A stretch of 40,625 nucleotides of DNA. Origin: Ruminococcus sp. GTDB taxonomy: Bacteria; Bacillota; Clostridia; Oscillospirales; Ruminococcaceae. Below are positions 1-7,766 of this stretch, piece by piece; the first letter of the stretch is position 1; each line of letters starts with the position of its first letter. The notes beneath the pieces are model-generated. The model was not told the DNA's origin and made no database searches. It worked only from the letters and a program-made list of their open reading frames with translations. Both the position numbers and the translations under genes were made by a program. The stretch is from assembly GCA_017935865.1 (NCBI GenBank), contig JAGBGT010000083.1, positions 1 to 40,625 on the forward strand. Direction: 5' to 3'.

Positions 1-27
1 CCTCTTTATATATGGACAATCAGTTCA

Positions 28-283
28 TAAGGGAACGCCCTCTCTTGCAGGGCGTTCCCTCTTTCAAAACAGTCCACTGGACTGTTTTGAAATTCACCCT
101 TTGCGGAGCGCCTAAAGGCAAACATCGACCTGCGGTCGATTTGGGACTCTGTCCCAAACCCTGCCAGAGGCGCCGCCTCTGGCCTCTGCAAAAGGGACAT
201 TGTCCCTTTTGAAACCCGGTGTTGTCGGCTGCGCCGACTTGGGGCGCTGCCCCAAACCCCACAAAGGGACTCCGTCCCTTTGG
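28..283 (+). repeat. Chain-of-hairpins dispersed repeat, copy A
   Basis: This non-coding stretch is a string of short perfect palindromes. The clearest are arms GGGAACGCCCT (31-41) and AGGGCGTTCCC (49-59); CAAAACAGTCC (65-75) and GGACTGTTTTG (79-89); TGGGAC/GTCCCA (142-156); GCCAGAGGC/GCCTCTGGC; AAAGGGACA/TGTCCCTTT; GTCGGC/GCCGAC (224-238); and GGGAC/GTCCC near 270-280. Copies recur at 9801-9985 (same orientation) and 13745-14180 (opposite orientation). It ends one base before the stop codon of the minus-strand regulator, so it would form the 3' untranslated region of that transcript. Small ORFs here run across the palindromes and are not believable genes. Confidence 0.85.
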
Positions 284-284
284 C

Positions 285-2489
285 TCATCTCCGCCTGTAT
301 TCCGACGGCGCAATTCCCTCCGCACTCTTAAACTGCCTTACAAAATAATTATACGAAGAATATCCGCATTCCCTCGCGATCTCCGTGACCGTCATCTCCG
401 TGGAGTCAAGAAGCTCCTTCGCCTTTTCAATGCGGAAAAATATCATCTCCTCAATTATGCTCTTGCCAAAATATGTCTTGTATATCTTTTGCAGATAGCT
501 CTTGCTGAGATAGAGCCTTCCGGCGATCTCGCTGATATTCCACGGCAGCTCGGGATTTTTCATCAGTTTGCCGCGGAGGATGCAGAGCTTTTCATACTGC
601 GGATTTCCGGCTGTCTCAGACACCGTGTAGCTGTACACACGATTCACCGCCGCCTTGTGCAGCGCGGCGCTGGGAGGATTTTCGGAATCGACCGGCTGAG
701 TGTGCAGCCCGACAGTGAAGTCAATGTTGCAGCTTTCGTTTTCCTCAAAAGCCGTTTTTGGGAGAGCTTCCTGCAATCCGCCGAAAATCTCGCCGCAGCG
801 GTCGGGAAAAGGCGTTATCACCGCAAAGGTGTATGCCGTCCAGTAGCCGAATATCTCGTCGCTGCGGAGAAGTTCCCGGAGGACGGCTATGAAATTGCGC
901 ATTATTCTGATGCACTTTTCCTCGTCGTTCAGATAGACCGCATCGTTCAGACCCGTTAGCTGAATACGGATGAAATTCACCGTGCTGCCCCGTCCGCGCA
1001 TATAGCCCAACTGATCCGCGTAGGCTTTCTTGACTCCTGCTCTGTTGAGAAGTCCCGTCTGGGCGTCGTGGAGCATAGCCCGGTTGGTGGTGGAGAGGGT
1101 GTTGTTGAGTATGGACTTTATACGCATCTGCTCCAGGGTAACATTGATGTAGTTTGTCCAGTAGCGGAAGATGCGGTTGAAGCTCATCGGCACTTTTCCG
1201 AAGGAGACTGCGGTGTAGCCGAAGAAATTCTCCTTGAAACTGAGCGGAGTGAGATAGTACGCCACCGGATAGCGGCGGTCAGCGTCGTAATCCGGGAGAA
1301 GACTGCTCGCCGGAAATGGAGCTTCACAGCCGGGGAGACGCTTCACAGCCGATTTCGCCAGGATCATGTGCATATTCTCAATGGGGAGAAAATCCAGCTT
1401 TCGGTCGGAATTGCTGCCTAATTTCATGAAGCTGTCCGTCAGGCAAACGAAGATCCTGTTGGCTTTGTATATATAGTAGGTGTAGTTGTCGATGCTGTCG
1501 GCAAGCTCCCGGGGAGTTTCTGCCGAGGTCACGTCGAAGAGCATATCCCGGTAGAGGATGTCGCGTTCAAGAGCGGCGTTGACGACCTCCCGCCGCGGAG
1601 TTTTTTCCCCTGTCAACTGCACCTTGCATCCGCAACTGCATCCATGGCGGAGTCCTCTTGCCTTATTGTGTACCCTGCCGGTGATCTTTCCGGTAATTAT
1701 GCGGTAAAGCCGGCGGAAACCCTCAGCTCCGAGCTGAAAATACGGTCTGTGATAGCTTGTGATGACCGGCGAGAACTGCTTTCCCTCCTCGGAGGCGTCA
1801 TATCCGGTTACGGCAATATCCTCCGGCACGCGTATTCCGCCGGATGCCAGAGCCTCCGCAAGAGCGATGGCGGAGAAGTCGTTTCCGCAGACTATAGCTT
1901 CCGGACGGGAGAGGCTGCCGCTGATTATCCGTTCCGCCAGCGCCCTTGCGGCGTCTTTCCAGAAATCTCCGTAGATACAGCAGCTTTTGTCGTAATACAG
2001 ACCGTGATTTTTCATGGAGTTTTTAAATCCGGCAAGCCGTTCCTCGGAGACGAAATTGTTTTTCGGGCCTGTCAGGCAGTATATTTTGTTGAAACCGTGG
2101 ACGTCAATAAGGTGGTCGGTTATCTTTTCTATAGCCGAACGGTCGTCGATAGCCGTGGATTCAAAGTTTTTGTGCTCGTCGGAATCCAGCAGCATGACCG
2201 GCTTTCCGGCACGCAGGAACAGCTCGTCCAACTGCTGTTTTATGTTGTCATCTCTGAAAGTATTTTTCATGCAGAGGAAGCCGGCGAACCTGTCGGAAAG
2301 TATCAGGTCGAAGATCCTGGCTTCCATGGATCTGTTAGGCGTTTCGTAGCAGAAGTTGTGAAAAGTAGTGATAACGGCGATATCACAGTTGCTTTTGAAT
2401 GCCTGGGAAATAATGCCTTTAAGAACCTCCTCCTGGAAGTCGACATGGCAGTCTGTCAGCACGACGCCGATCAAAAGTCTTTTTTTCAC
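285..2489 (-). CDS. LacI-like sensor / degenerate GGDEF / AraC-type transcriptional regulator
   Basis: 734 residues. Residues about 3-285 resemble the periplasmic-binding-protein fold of LacI/GalR regulators (opening IGVVLTD, then repeated Rossmann-like segments such as EAIVCGNDFSAIALAEAL and IAVTGYDASEEG), but the usual N-terminal LacI helix-turn-helix is missing. Residues about 470-600 look like a GGDEF domain (AQTGLLNRAG), but the GGDEF signature is replaced by GYWTAYTF, so it should not make cyclic-di-GMP. The last ~100 residues are a standard AraC pair of helix-turn-helices (WNISEIAGRLYLSKSYLQK, then MTVTEIARECGYSSYNYFVRQFK). The start is GTG, chosen because GGAGG lies about 6 bases upstream. 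It is divergent from the rhamnogalacturonan lyase gene, so it may regulate it in response to a sugar; that link is inferred. Confidence 0.85.
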   Translation of the reverse strand: MKKRLLIGVVLTDCHVDFQEEVLKGIISQAFKSNCDIAVITTFHNFCYETPNRSMEARIFDLILSDRFAGFLCMKNTFRDDNIKQQLDELFLRAGKPVMLLDSDEHKNFESTAIDDRSAIEKITDHLIDVHGFNKIYCLTGPKNNFVSEERLAGFKNSMKNHGLYYDKSCCIYGDFWKDAARALAERIISGSLSRPEAIVCGNDFSAIALAEALASGGIRVPEDIAVTGYDASEEGKQFSPVITSYHRPYFQLGAEGFRRLYRIITGKITGRVHNKARGLRHGCSCGCKVQLTGEKTPRREVVNAALERDILYRDMLFDVTSAETPRELADSIDNYTYYIYKANRIFVCLTDSFMKLGSNSDRKLDFLPIENMHMILAKSAVKRLPGCEAPFPASSLLPDYDADRRYPVAYYLTPLSFKENFFGYTAVSFGKVPMSFNRIFRYWTNYINVTLEQMRIKSILNNTLSTTNRAMLHDAQTGLLNRAGVKKAYADQLGYMRGRGSTVNFIRIQLTGLNDAVYLNDEEKCIRIMRNFIAVLRELLRSDEIFGYWTAYTFAVITPFPDRCGEIFGGLQEALPKTAFEENESCNIDFTVGLHTQPVDSENPPSAALHKAAVNRVYSYTVSETAGNPQYEKLCILRGKLMKNPELPWNISEIAGRLYLSKSYLQKIYKTYFGKSIIEEMIFFRIEKAKELLDSTEMTVTEIARECGYSSYNYFVRQFKSAEGIAPSEYRRR

Positions 2490-2544
2490 TGTAGTCCTCC
2501 GGAATGATAGTATTGTGTATGTCCGATTATTTTATATATGTAAT

Positions 2545-2573
2545 ATTATATCATACTCTCCGGGGAAATGCAA
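2545..2573 (-). promoter_or_regulatory. Promoter of the AraC-type regulator
   Basis: Read on the minus strand, -35 TTGCAT (2568-2573), a 17-base spacer and -10 TATAAT (2545-2550), about 55 bases upstream of the GTG start. Confidence 0.7.
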
Positions 2574-2635
2574 GACTAAATTGAATGTTTTTCGGCGCTG
2601 TCAAAATAATCTTCTCAATAAGATATGATTTTTGA

Positions 2636-2664
2636 TTGCCAAAAGGAAATTATTTTTGTATAAT
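2636..2664 (+). promoter_or_regulatory. Promoter of the rhamnogalacturonan lyase gene
   Basis: -35 TTGCCA (2636-2641), 17-base spacer, -10 TATAAT (2659-2664), 61 bases before the ATG. It is divergent from the regulator promoter; the two -35 boxes are about 60 bases apart, leaving room for a shared operator. Confidence 0.7.
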
Positions 2665-2725
2665 ATTATTGTAAACAAAATATGAATGGTTTAAAACAGA
2701 AATATAATCAACAGGGGGAATTGAA

Positions 2726-5700
2726 ATGAAGCTCAACTTCAAAAGGCTGGTATCGGCTGCGGCTGCCGCGGCAATGGCTGCATCCTGCTTGATCGTTCCC
2801 GGAAATGGCGCAAATGGCAGGATCGAGGCGAAAGCAGCTTCAAATGTCATGCTGGAATACCTGAACAGGGGGATCTCCGCAGTGAATACCGGCAGCGGAA
2901 TGCTGGTAAGCTGGCGCTATCTCGCCAACGACGATGACAATGCAGTATATAAGCTCTACCGCGACGGCAGTCTTATCTACACAAGCGAAGCAGGAAAGGC
3001 AACCTGCTATCTTGACGCTCAGGGAAAATCGACTTCAAAATACCGCGTGGACACCCTCTCGCCCGGCGGCGCTGTTGTCGGTTCTGAGGACTGCACGCTC
3101 ATCTCAAACAACACTTATTTCGACATTCCCATGTCGCCGCCCTCAAGCATCTACAGCCCTAACGATATGTCCGTGGGCGATGTTGACGGCGACGGACAGT
3201 ACGAGCTTTTCGTAAAGTGGGATCCGAACAACTCAAAAGACAACTCCCAGAAGGGTAAGACAGACAAAGTTTACATCGACTGCATCAGGCTGGACGGCAC
3301 ACGCTTGTGGAGAATTGATTTAGGCGTCAATATCCGTGCAGGCGCTCACTACACCCAGTTCTATGTAGGCGACTTCGATCTTGACGGCAAGGCTGAAATG
3401 ACCTGCAAGACCTCCGACGGCACAGTGGACGGAACGGGAAAAGTCATCGGGGACGGCTCAAAGAACTATGTAAACGGCGACGGTCTTATCATCACGGGAA
3501 ATGAGTACTACACACTTTTTGACGGCGAAACAGGCGCGGCTCTCGATACGGTAAATTATGAGCCGGGCAGAGGCGATACGACGAAATGGGGCAAGACCAG
3601 CGACAAATTCAACCGAGTAGACCGCTTCTGGGGAACTGTGGCGTACCTGGACGGCGTTCATCCCTGCGTTGTTACAGGACGCGGCTACTATGGACGTATG
3701 ACGGCTACCGCTTATAAGGTTGAGAACAAGAAGCTGGTGAAGATGTGGATGTTCGATACCGGAACAAGCTCCAGTACTCCCGGCTACGGCGACGGAAACC
3801 ATAACACCATGCCGGCAGACGTTGACGGCGACGGCAAGCAGGAGATCATCACAGGCTCGACCTGCATCGATGACAACGGCACTCTCAAATGGTGTACGAA
3901 CCAGGGTCACGGCGACGCTATGCACGTTGGCGACCTTGACCCCACAAATCCCGGCATCGAGGCGTGGATATGCCATGAGGATAAGTCCGCAGGCTACGGC
4001 GTTACCCTCATCGACTGCGACACCGGAAAGCAGATTTTCCACAACGACGGTTCAGGCGATACCGGACGCTGCTGTGCGGATAATGTCTGGGCAGGCAATC
4101 CCGGCGCGGAGCTGTGGGGCAACGGCAACGAGGTCAAAAACGTCAAGGGAGAGACACTTTCGTGCAGACGTCCGGCAATAAACTTCCTCTCATACTGGGA
4201 CGGCGACCTGGAGCGCGAGATCCTGGACGGATATACCGATTCGCCGGCAACGATCTCTAAAATGAAAGAGGACGGAACGCTTACGACTCTTCTTAAGACG
4301 GACGGCTACTACACCTGCAACACAACAAAGGGTACGCCCTGTCTCTCTGCCGATATTTTCGGCGACTGGCGTGAGGAGCTTATCGTAAGAGCTGCCGACA
4401 GCAAGTCTGTGAGAATATACGCAACAAATTACACGACTGACTATCGCATTACGACCCTCATGCACGATGCTCACTACCGTATGCAGGTTTCCGCGCAGAA
4501 TACCGCATACAACCAGCCTCCCCATACAAGCTTTTTCCTGGGAACAGGCTACGACCTCCCTGCAAGACCTGCTGACAGCGTAAATATCACAGGCGTCAGC
4601 ACGGGCAAGGCAGGAGCTTCTATCAACACAGGATACAATTATAAAATAAAGAATAAGAACAGCGGACTTTACCTCGAAGTCGCTGATGCCAAGGCTGAAA
4701 ACGGCGCAAATGTTCAGCAGGGCACTGACGGTGCGGCAGTGTGGAGATTTGAGGAGTCGGCATCTGCCGGTTACTACTACATCTATTCCGAATTAGGCGA
4801 CGGAAAGACGTATCTCCTTGATCTGGATTACGGAAAAACGGACAACGGCACAAATATAGGCATTTGGTCGAACACAAACAGTGATGCACAGCTCTTTAAA
4901 CTGGTAGATAACGGCGACGGTACTTATGCAATATGCACAAAGGCAACAAGCGACGGAAGCGGACTGGGCGTTGTTTCCGCATCAAAGGACAGCGGTGCAA
5001 ACGTTATCCAGTGGGCTTGCAACGACTCCGCCGACCAGAAGTGGATTCTGGAAATCGACATTCCCAAGCTCAACGGAAATCTTGTCAGCAATCTTGAACA
5101 GAAAGACATCGAGCGTCTGGGCAAGTGGAAGATCGACGATTCGGCGGCTATAGGCGACCTGGTCTTTGGCGACCGCGACTTCACATACACGCAGATCCCC
5201 GACTCTCTTATCGGCGCAGAGCTTATCCAGACTGCCTGCGATTCCAAGAAGCTGGACGCCGACCTGGCGGTATTCACAGCCGCTAAGGATATAACGGTTT
5301 CCGTTGCCCTCGACACAAGAGTTGAGAGTACCACCGGCACGATTCCCCAGTGGCTTGGCACATGGACAAAAACAGGAGAGCAGGCGGCTTCCAGCAATGA
5401 CGTTACCTTCGATATTTACGAGAAGTCATTTAAGGCTGGGGAGACGGTAACTCTCGGAACAAACAGCACGGAATATTCAGTTATCAATTACGGCGTATTC
5501 GTAAGAGAGGACGCTCCCGCGGTCGTTACGACGACGGCAGCACCTCCCGTGACAACGACGGTCACAATTCCCGTAACTACCGCTGAGACTACCGTGACAA
5601 CGGCAGCTCCCATTATTACGACAGATGTTCCCGATGAGCCGGGACTCCTGGGCGATGCTAACGTTGACGGCGTGGTTGACATTGCCGATGCGACATTCGT

Positions 5701-5863
5701 TCTCCAGGTTATAGGAAATTCCGATAAATACAAATTCAAAGGCAAGGGCGAGGACAACGCCGACGTTTACGAAAGAGGCGGCGGAATCACAGCCATGGAT
5801 GCACTGAGCATCCAGAAATACGATGCAGGAGTGATCACATCATTCCCTGAGTCGGTACAGTAA
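2726..5863 (+). CDS. Secreted rhamnogalacturonan lyase (PL11-type) with ricin-like module and dockerin
   Basis: 1045 residues, extracellular and expected to dock into a cellulosome. An N-terminal signal peptide (MKLNFKRLV, then an Ala-rich core, ending near GRIEAKAA) is followed by a PL11-like region (about 42-620). This contains several calcium-loop-like repeats typical of the YesW/YesX beta-propeller: DVDGDGQYE, DFDLDGKAE, DVDGDGKQE. The family cleaves the rhamnose-galacturonate backbone of pectin by beta-elimination. Residues about 632-780 resemble a ricin-B/CBM13-type lectin (YKIKNKNSGLYLEV, ADQKWILE). Residues 785-930 form a beta-rich module that I do not recognise. A Thr/Pro linker (935-972) leads to a C-terminal dockerin (GDANVDGVVDIADATFVLQ; second, looser repeat ITAMDALSIQKY). 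ATG start with GGGGGA upstream. Single-gene unit with its own promoter and terminator. Confidence 0.9.
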   Translation: MKLNFKRLVSAAAAAAMAASCLIVPGNGANGRIEAKAASNVMLEYLNRGISAVNTGSGMLVSWRYLANDDDNAVYKLYRDGSLIYTSEAGKATCYLDAQGKSTSKYRVDTLSPGGAVVGSEDCTLISNNTYFDIPMSPPSSIYSPNDMSVGDVDGDGQYELFVKWDPNNSKDNSQKGKTDKVYIDCIRLDGTRLWRIDLGVNIRAGAHYTQFYVGDFDLDGKAEMTCKTSDGTVDGTGKVIGDGSKNYVNGDGLIITGNEYYTLFDGETGAALDTVNYEPGRGDTTKWGKTSDKFNRVDRFWGTVAYLDGVHPCVVTGRGYYGRMTATAYKVENKKLVKMWMFDTGTSSSTPGYGDGNHNTMPADVDGDGKQEIITGSTCIDDNGTLKWCTNQGHGDAMHVGDLDPTNPGIEAWICHEDKSAGYGVTLIDCDTGKQIFHNDGSGDTGRCCADNVWAGNPGAELWGNGNEVKNVKGETLSCRRPAINFLSYWDGDLEREILDGYTDSPATISKMKEDGTLTTLLKTDGYYTCNTTKGTPCLSADIFGDWREELIVRAADSKSVRIYATNYTTDYRITTLMHDAHYRMQVSAQNTAYNQPPHTSFFLGTGYDLPARPADSVNITGVSTGKAGASINTGYNYKIKNKNSGLYLEVADAKAENGANVQQGTDGAAVWRFEESASAGYYYIYSELGDGKTYLLDLDYGKTDNGTNIGIWSNTNSDAQLFKLVDNGDGTYAICTKATSDGSGLGVVSASKDSGANVIQWACNDSADQKWILEIDIPKLNGNLVSNLEQKDIERLGKWKIDDSAAIGDLVFGDRDFTYTQIPDSLIGAELIQTACDSKKLDADLAVFTAAKDITVSVALDTRVESTTGTIPQWLGTWTKTGEQAASSNDVTFDIYEKSFKAGETVTLGTNSTEYSVINYGVFVREDAPAVVTTTAAPPVTTTVTIPVTTAETTVTTAAPIITTDVPDEPGLLGDANVDGVVDIADATFVLQVIGNSDKYKFKGKGEDNADVYERGGGITAMDALSIQKYDAGVITSFPESVQ

Positions 5864-5891
5864 ATAAAAGTCATTTTCAATATCCCTCTCG

Positions 5892-5928
5892 GAAAAGCTC
5901 TCCATTAGGCAGGAGGGCTTTTCTTTTT
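5892..5928 (+). terminator. Terminator of the lyase gene
   Basis: Stem GAAAAGCTCTCC (5892-5903) with GGAGGGCTTTTC (5912-5923), an 8-base loop, then TTTTT. It lies 28 bases after the stop. Confidence 0.85.
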
Positions 5929-5931
5929 GGC

Positions 5932-5973
5932 AAAAAAGGGCTGATGCAGATTAAACTCTGCAACAGCCCTTTT
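5932..5973 (-). terminator. Terminator of the SCIFF maturase gene (minus strand)
   Basis: Stem AGGGCTG (5937-5943) with CAGCCCT (5964-5970), with inner GCAGA/TCTGC pairs. On the minus strand it is followed by a run of Ts (5932-5937). It sits back to back with the lyase terminator, separating the convergent genes. Confidence 0.8.
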
Positions 5974-5984
5974 GCATATAAATA

Positions 5985-7355
5985 TTATTCTCCCTGCTCT
6001 CCGAATGTCCGGACAGCTTTCATCATTATGGCGCACTCCAGACGCTTCTTTTCCAGCTCGCAGGAGATCTTGTGAGCGGAGTGAACGTCTCCCATATACT
6101 GATAATTATTGGCATTGCATCCGCCGCTGCAATAGAACTTCGCCCAGCACTTGCGGCACTCCGGCTTGGAGTAAACATGGCAGTTGGCGAAGTCCGCTTT
6201 CATTTCCTCGTTGAACGTGCCCTCGTCGATGTTGCCCATTTTGTACTCCTCCATGCCCACAAACTGGTGGCAGGGGTATATATCGCCGTCTGGAGTAATG
6301 GCAATATAGTCGTTTCCGCAGCCGCAGCCGCGAAGTCTCTTGATAGCGCAGGGACCCTGGTCAAGGTCGAGCATAAAGTGGAAGAAGTTGAATTTTCCGC
6401 CCTTTTTCTCGTTATCCAGGATACGCTGTGCAAGCACCTCGTATTCCTTGAATACTGCCGGAAGATTTCCCATGGTAAGGGCATATTCATCGCCCTCGCC
6501 TACTACCGGCTCAATGGATATCTGGTCGAATCCGGCTTCATAAAGGGCGAAAACGTCGTTGGAGAAGTCCAGGTTCTTGTTGGTGAAAGTGCCGCGGACG
6601 TAGTATTCCTTGTCGCCCCTGCCCTCTACCAGCTTCTTGTACTTGGGGAGTATCATATCATAACAGCCCTGACCGTTTGGCAATACCCGGAAATAATCGT
6701 TGACCGATTTTCTTCCGTCGATCGACAGCACCACGTTGGACATTTCGCGGTTGATAAACTCAATTTTCTCGTCGTCCAGCAGCAGACCATTTGTGGTAAT
6801 GGTAAAGCGGAATTTCTTGTTGAACTCAGCCTCTCTTGAGCGTGCGTACTCGACGATCTGCTTTACGACCTTGAAATTCATCAGCGGCTCTCCGCCGAAG
6901 AAATCCAGCTCCAGATTAGGCCTGTCTCCGGAATTTTCCAGGAGGAAGTCGATAGCGTGCTTGCCGGTCTCAAAGGACATGAGCTTCCGTCCCTGACCGA
7001 AATCGCCTGTGGAGGCGAAGCAGTATTTGCACCTCAGTTGGCAGTCGTGGGCGATATTCAGGCACATCGCCTTAACGGGAGAAGCCACGGAATACTTGGC
7101 ATATTTTTCGTAGTCGTCCTCGGAGAAGAGAATCTTGTCATTGTACAGCTCCACGATCTCCTGATAGCACGACTCTATCTCCTCAGCGGGATAGACCTTT
7201 GAGAGCTTCTCCATGACCTTATCCGGGCACTTATCGTCAAAAGGCGGCTCAACATTGTCCAGCAGATCGTATGTCAGCTCGTCCACGATATGAACGCCGC
7301 CGCTGTTTACGTCCAGGACAATATTAAATCCGTTCAATTTATACTTATGTATCAT
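5985..7355 (-). CDS. Radical SAM/SPASM SCIFF-peptide thioether maturase
   Basis: 456 residues from the chosen ATG at 7355, which follows AGAGGGTGATTGT; an upstream in-frame ATG (7403) lies inside the intercistronic terminator and is unlikely. The radical SAM cluster motif CxxxCxxC is Cys105, Cys109, Cys112 (HDCQLRCKYCFAS). The C-terminal half carries SPASM/Twitch cysteine clusters (RGCGCGNDYIAI, IYPCHQF, then CRKCWAKFYCSGGCNANNY). The N-terminal ~90 residues fit a RiPP peptide-recognition element. Family knowledge: such enzymes (CteB type) install Cys-to-alpha-carbon thioether bridges in the SCIFF precursor. The precursor gene lies 75 bases upstream on the same strand, which makes the assignment firm. 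Confidence 0.93.
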   Translation of the reverse strand: MIHKYKLNGFNIVLDVNSGGVHIVDELTYDLLDNVEPPFDDKCPDKVMEKLSKVYPAEEIESCYQEIVELYNDKILFSEDDYEKYAKYSVASPVKAMCLNIAHDCQLRCKYCFASTGDFGQGRKLMSFETGKHAIDFLLENSGDRPNLELDFFGGEPLMNFKVVKQIVEYARSREAEFNKKFRFTITTNGLLLDDEKIEFINREMSNVVLSIDGRKSVNDYFRVLPNGQGCYDMILPKYKKLVEGRGDKEYYVRGTFTNKNLDFSNDVFALYEAGFDQISIEPVVGEGDEYALTMGNLPAVFKEYEVLAQRILDNEKKGGKFNFFHFMLDLDQGPCAIKRLRGCGCGNDYIAITPDGDIYPCHQFVGMEEYKMGNIDEGTFNEEMKADFANCHVYSKPECRKCWAKFYCSGGCNANNYQYMGDVHSAHKISCELEKKRLECAIMMKAVRTFGEQGE

Positions 7356-7368
7356 ACAATCACCCTCT

Positions 7369-7397
7369 AAAAAAACCAGGGCAGCCTGAAACTGCCC
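7369..7397 (-). terminator. Attenuating terminator between SCIFF and its maturase
   Basis: Minus strand: GGGCAG (7392-7397), 7-base loop, CTGCCC, then GG and seven Ts (7369-7375). It lies between the peptide gene and the maturase ATG, with the maturase ribosome-binding site just after it. It should let most transcripts stop after the short peptide gene. Confidence 0.75.
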
Positions 7398-7430
7398 CAT
7401 CAAGATACAAATTCTTTTGTTTAAACAGCC

Positions 7431-7568
7431 TTATCTCTCGCACTTCTGGTTAGCAACCGTGCAGGATGTCTTGCAGGCAGACTGGCATGAAGCCTGGCAC
7501 TTGCCGCAGCCGCCCTTCTTAGCGGACTCCTTGAGATTAGCCTTGTTGAGAGTCTGAATGTGTTTCAT
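7431..7568 (-). CDS. SCIFF precursor peptide (six cysteines in forty-five residues)
   Basis: A 45-residue peptide beginning MKHIQTLNKANLKES, with exactly six cysteines at 21, 24, 28, 32, 36 and 43 and ending CER. The count and length match the definition of the SCIFF ribosomal peptide family, which is nearly universal in Clostridia. The N-terminal half would be the leader read by the maturase and the Cys-rich C-terminal half the modified core. The ATG follows a perfect AGGAGG. The gene has its own strong promoter (7617-7645) and is followed by a terminator before the maturase gene, so the substrate should be made in excess over the enzyme. The cellular role of SCIFF is not settled. Confidence 0.96.
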   Translation of the reverse strand: MKHIQTLNKANLKESAKKGGCGKCQASCQSACKTSCTVANQKCER

Positions 7569-7616
7569 AATATAAACCTCCTCAAATTTTATTAAATATA
7601 TAATTCGATTAATACA

Positions 7617-7645
7617 ATTATATCACATTCCCGGAAATATTTCAA
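7617..7645 (-). promoter_or_regulatory. Promoter of the SCIFF-maturase operon
   Basis: Minus strand: -35 TTGAAA (7640-7645), 17-base spacer, consensus -10 TATAAT (7617-7622). About 50 bases upstream of the SCIFF ATG. The rest of 7646-7766 is AT-rich with no gene or clear terminator. Confidence 0.8.
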
Positions 7646-7766
7646 TAGTTTTTTTCCTCTTTTGGAAAAATATACGTTTTGCATAATTTAAAACCGGAAA
7701 AAATGTTGATAATCGACAGCATTGGATCAATTTATCAGTGTATATGGATTGCATATATAGTGGATT

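Noticed and set aside
219..959. 246-residue plus-strand frame over repeat A and the regulator
   Set aside because: It runs through the palindromic repeat and antisense to the AraC domain, whose reading is convincing.
7356..7403. Earlier ATG for the SCIFF maturase
   Set aside because: It lies within the T-tailed intercistronic hairpin; the later ATG has the proper site and family-like start.
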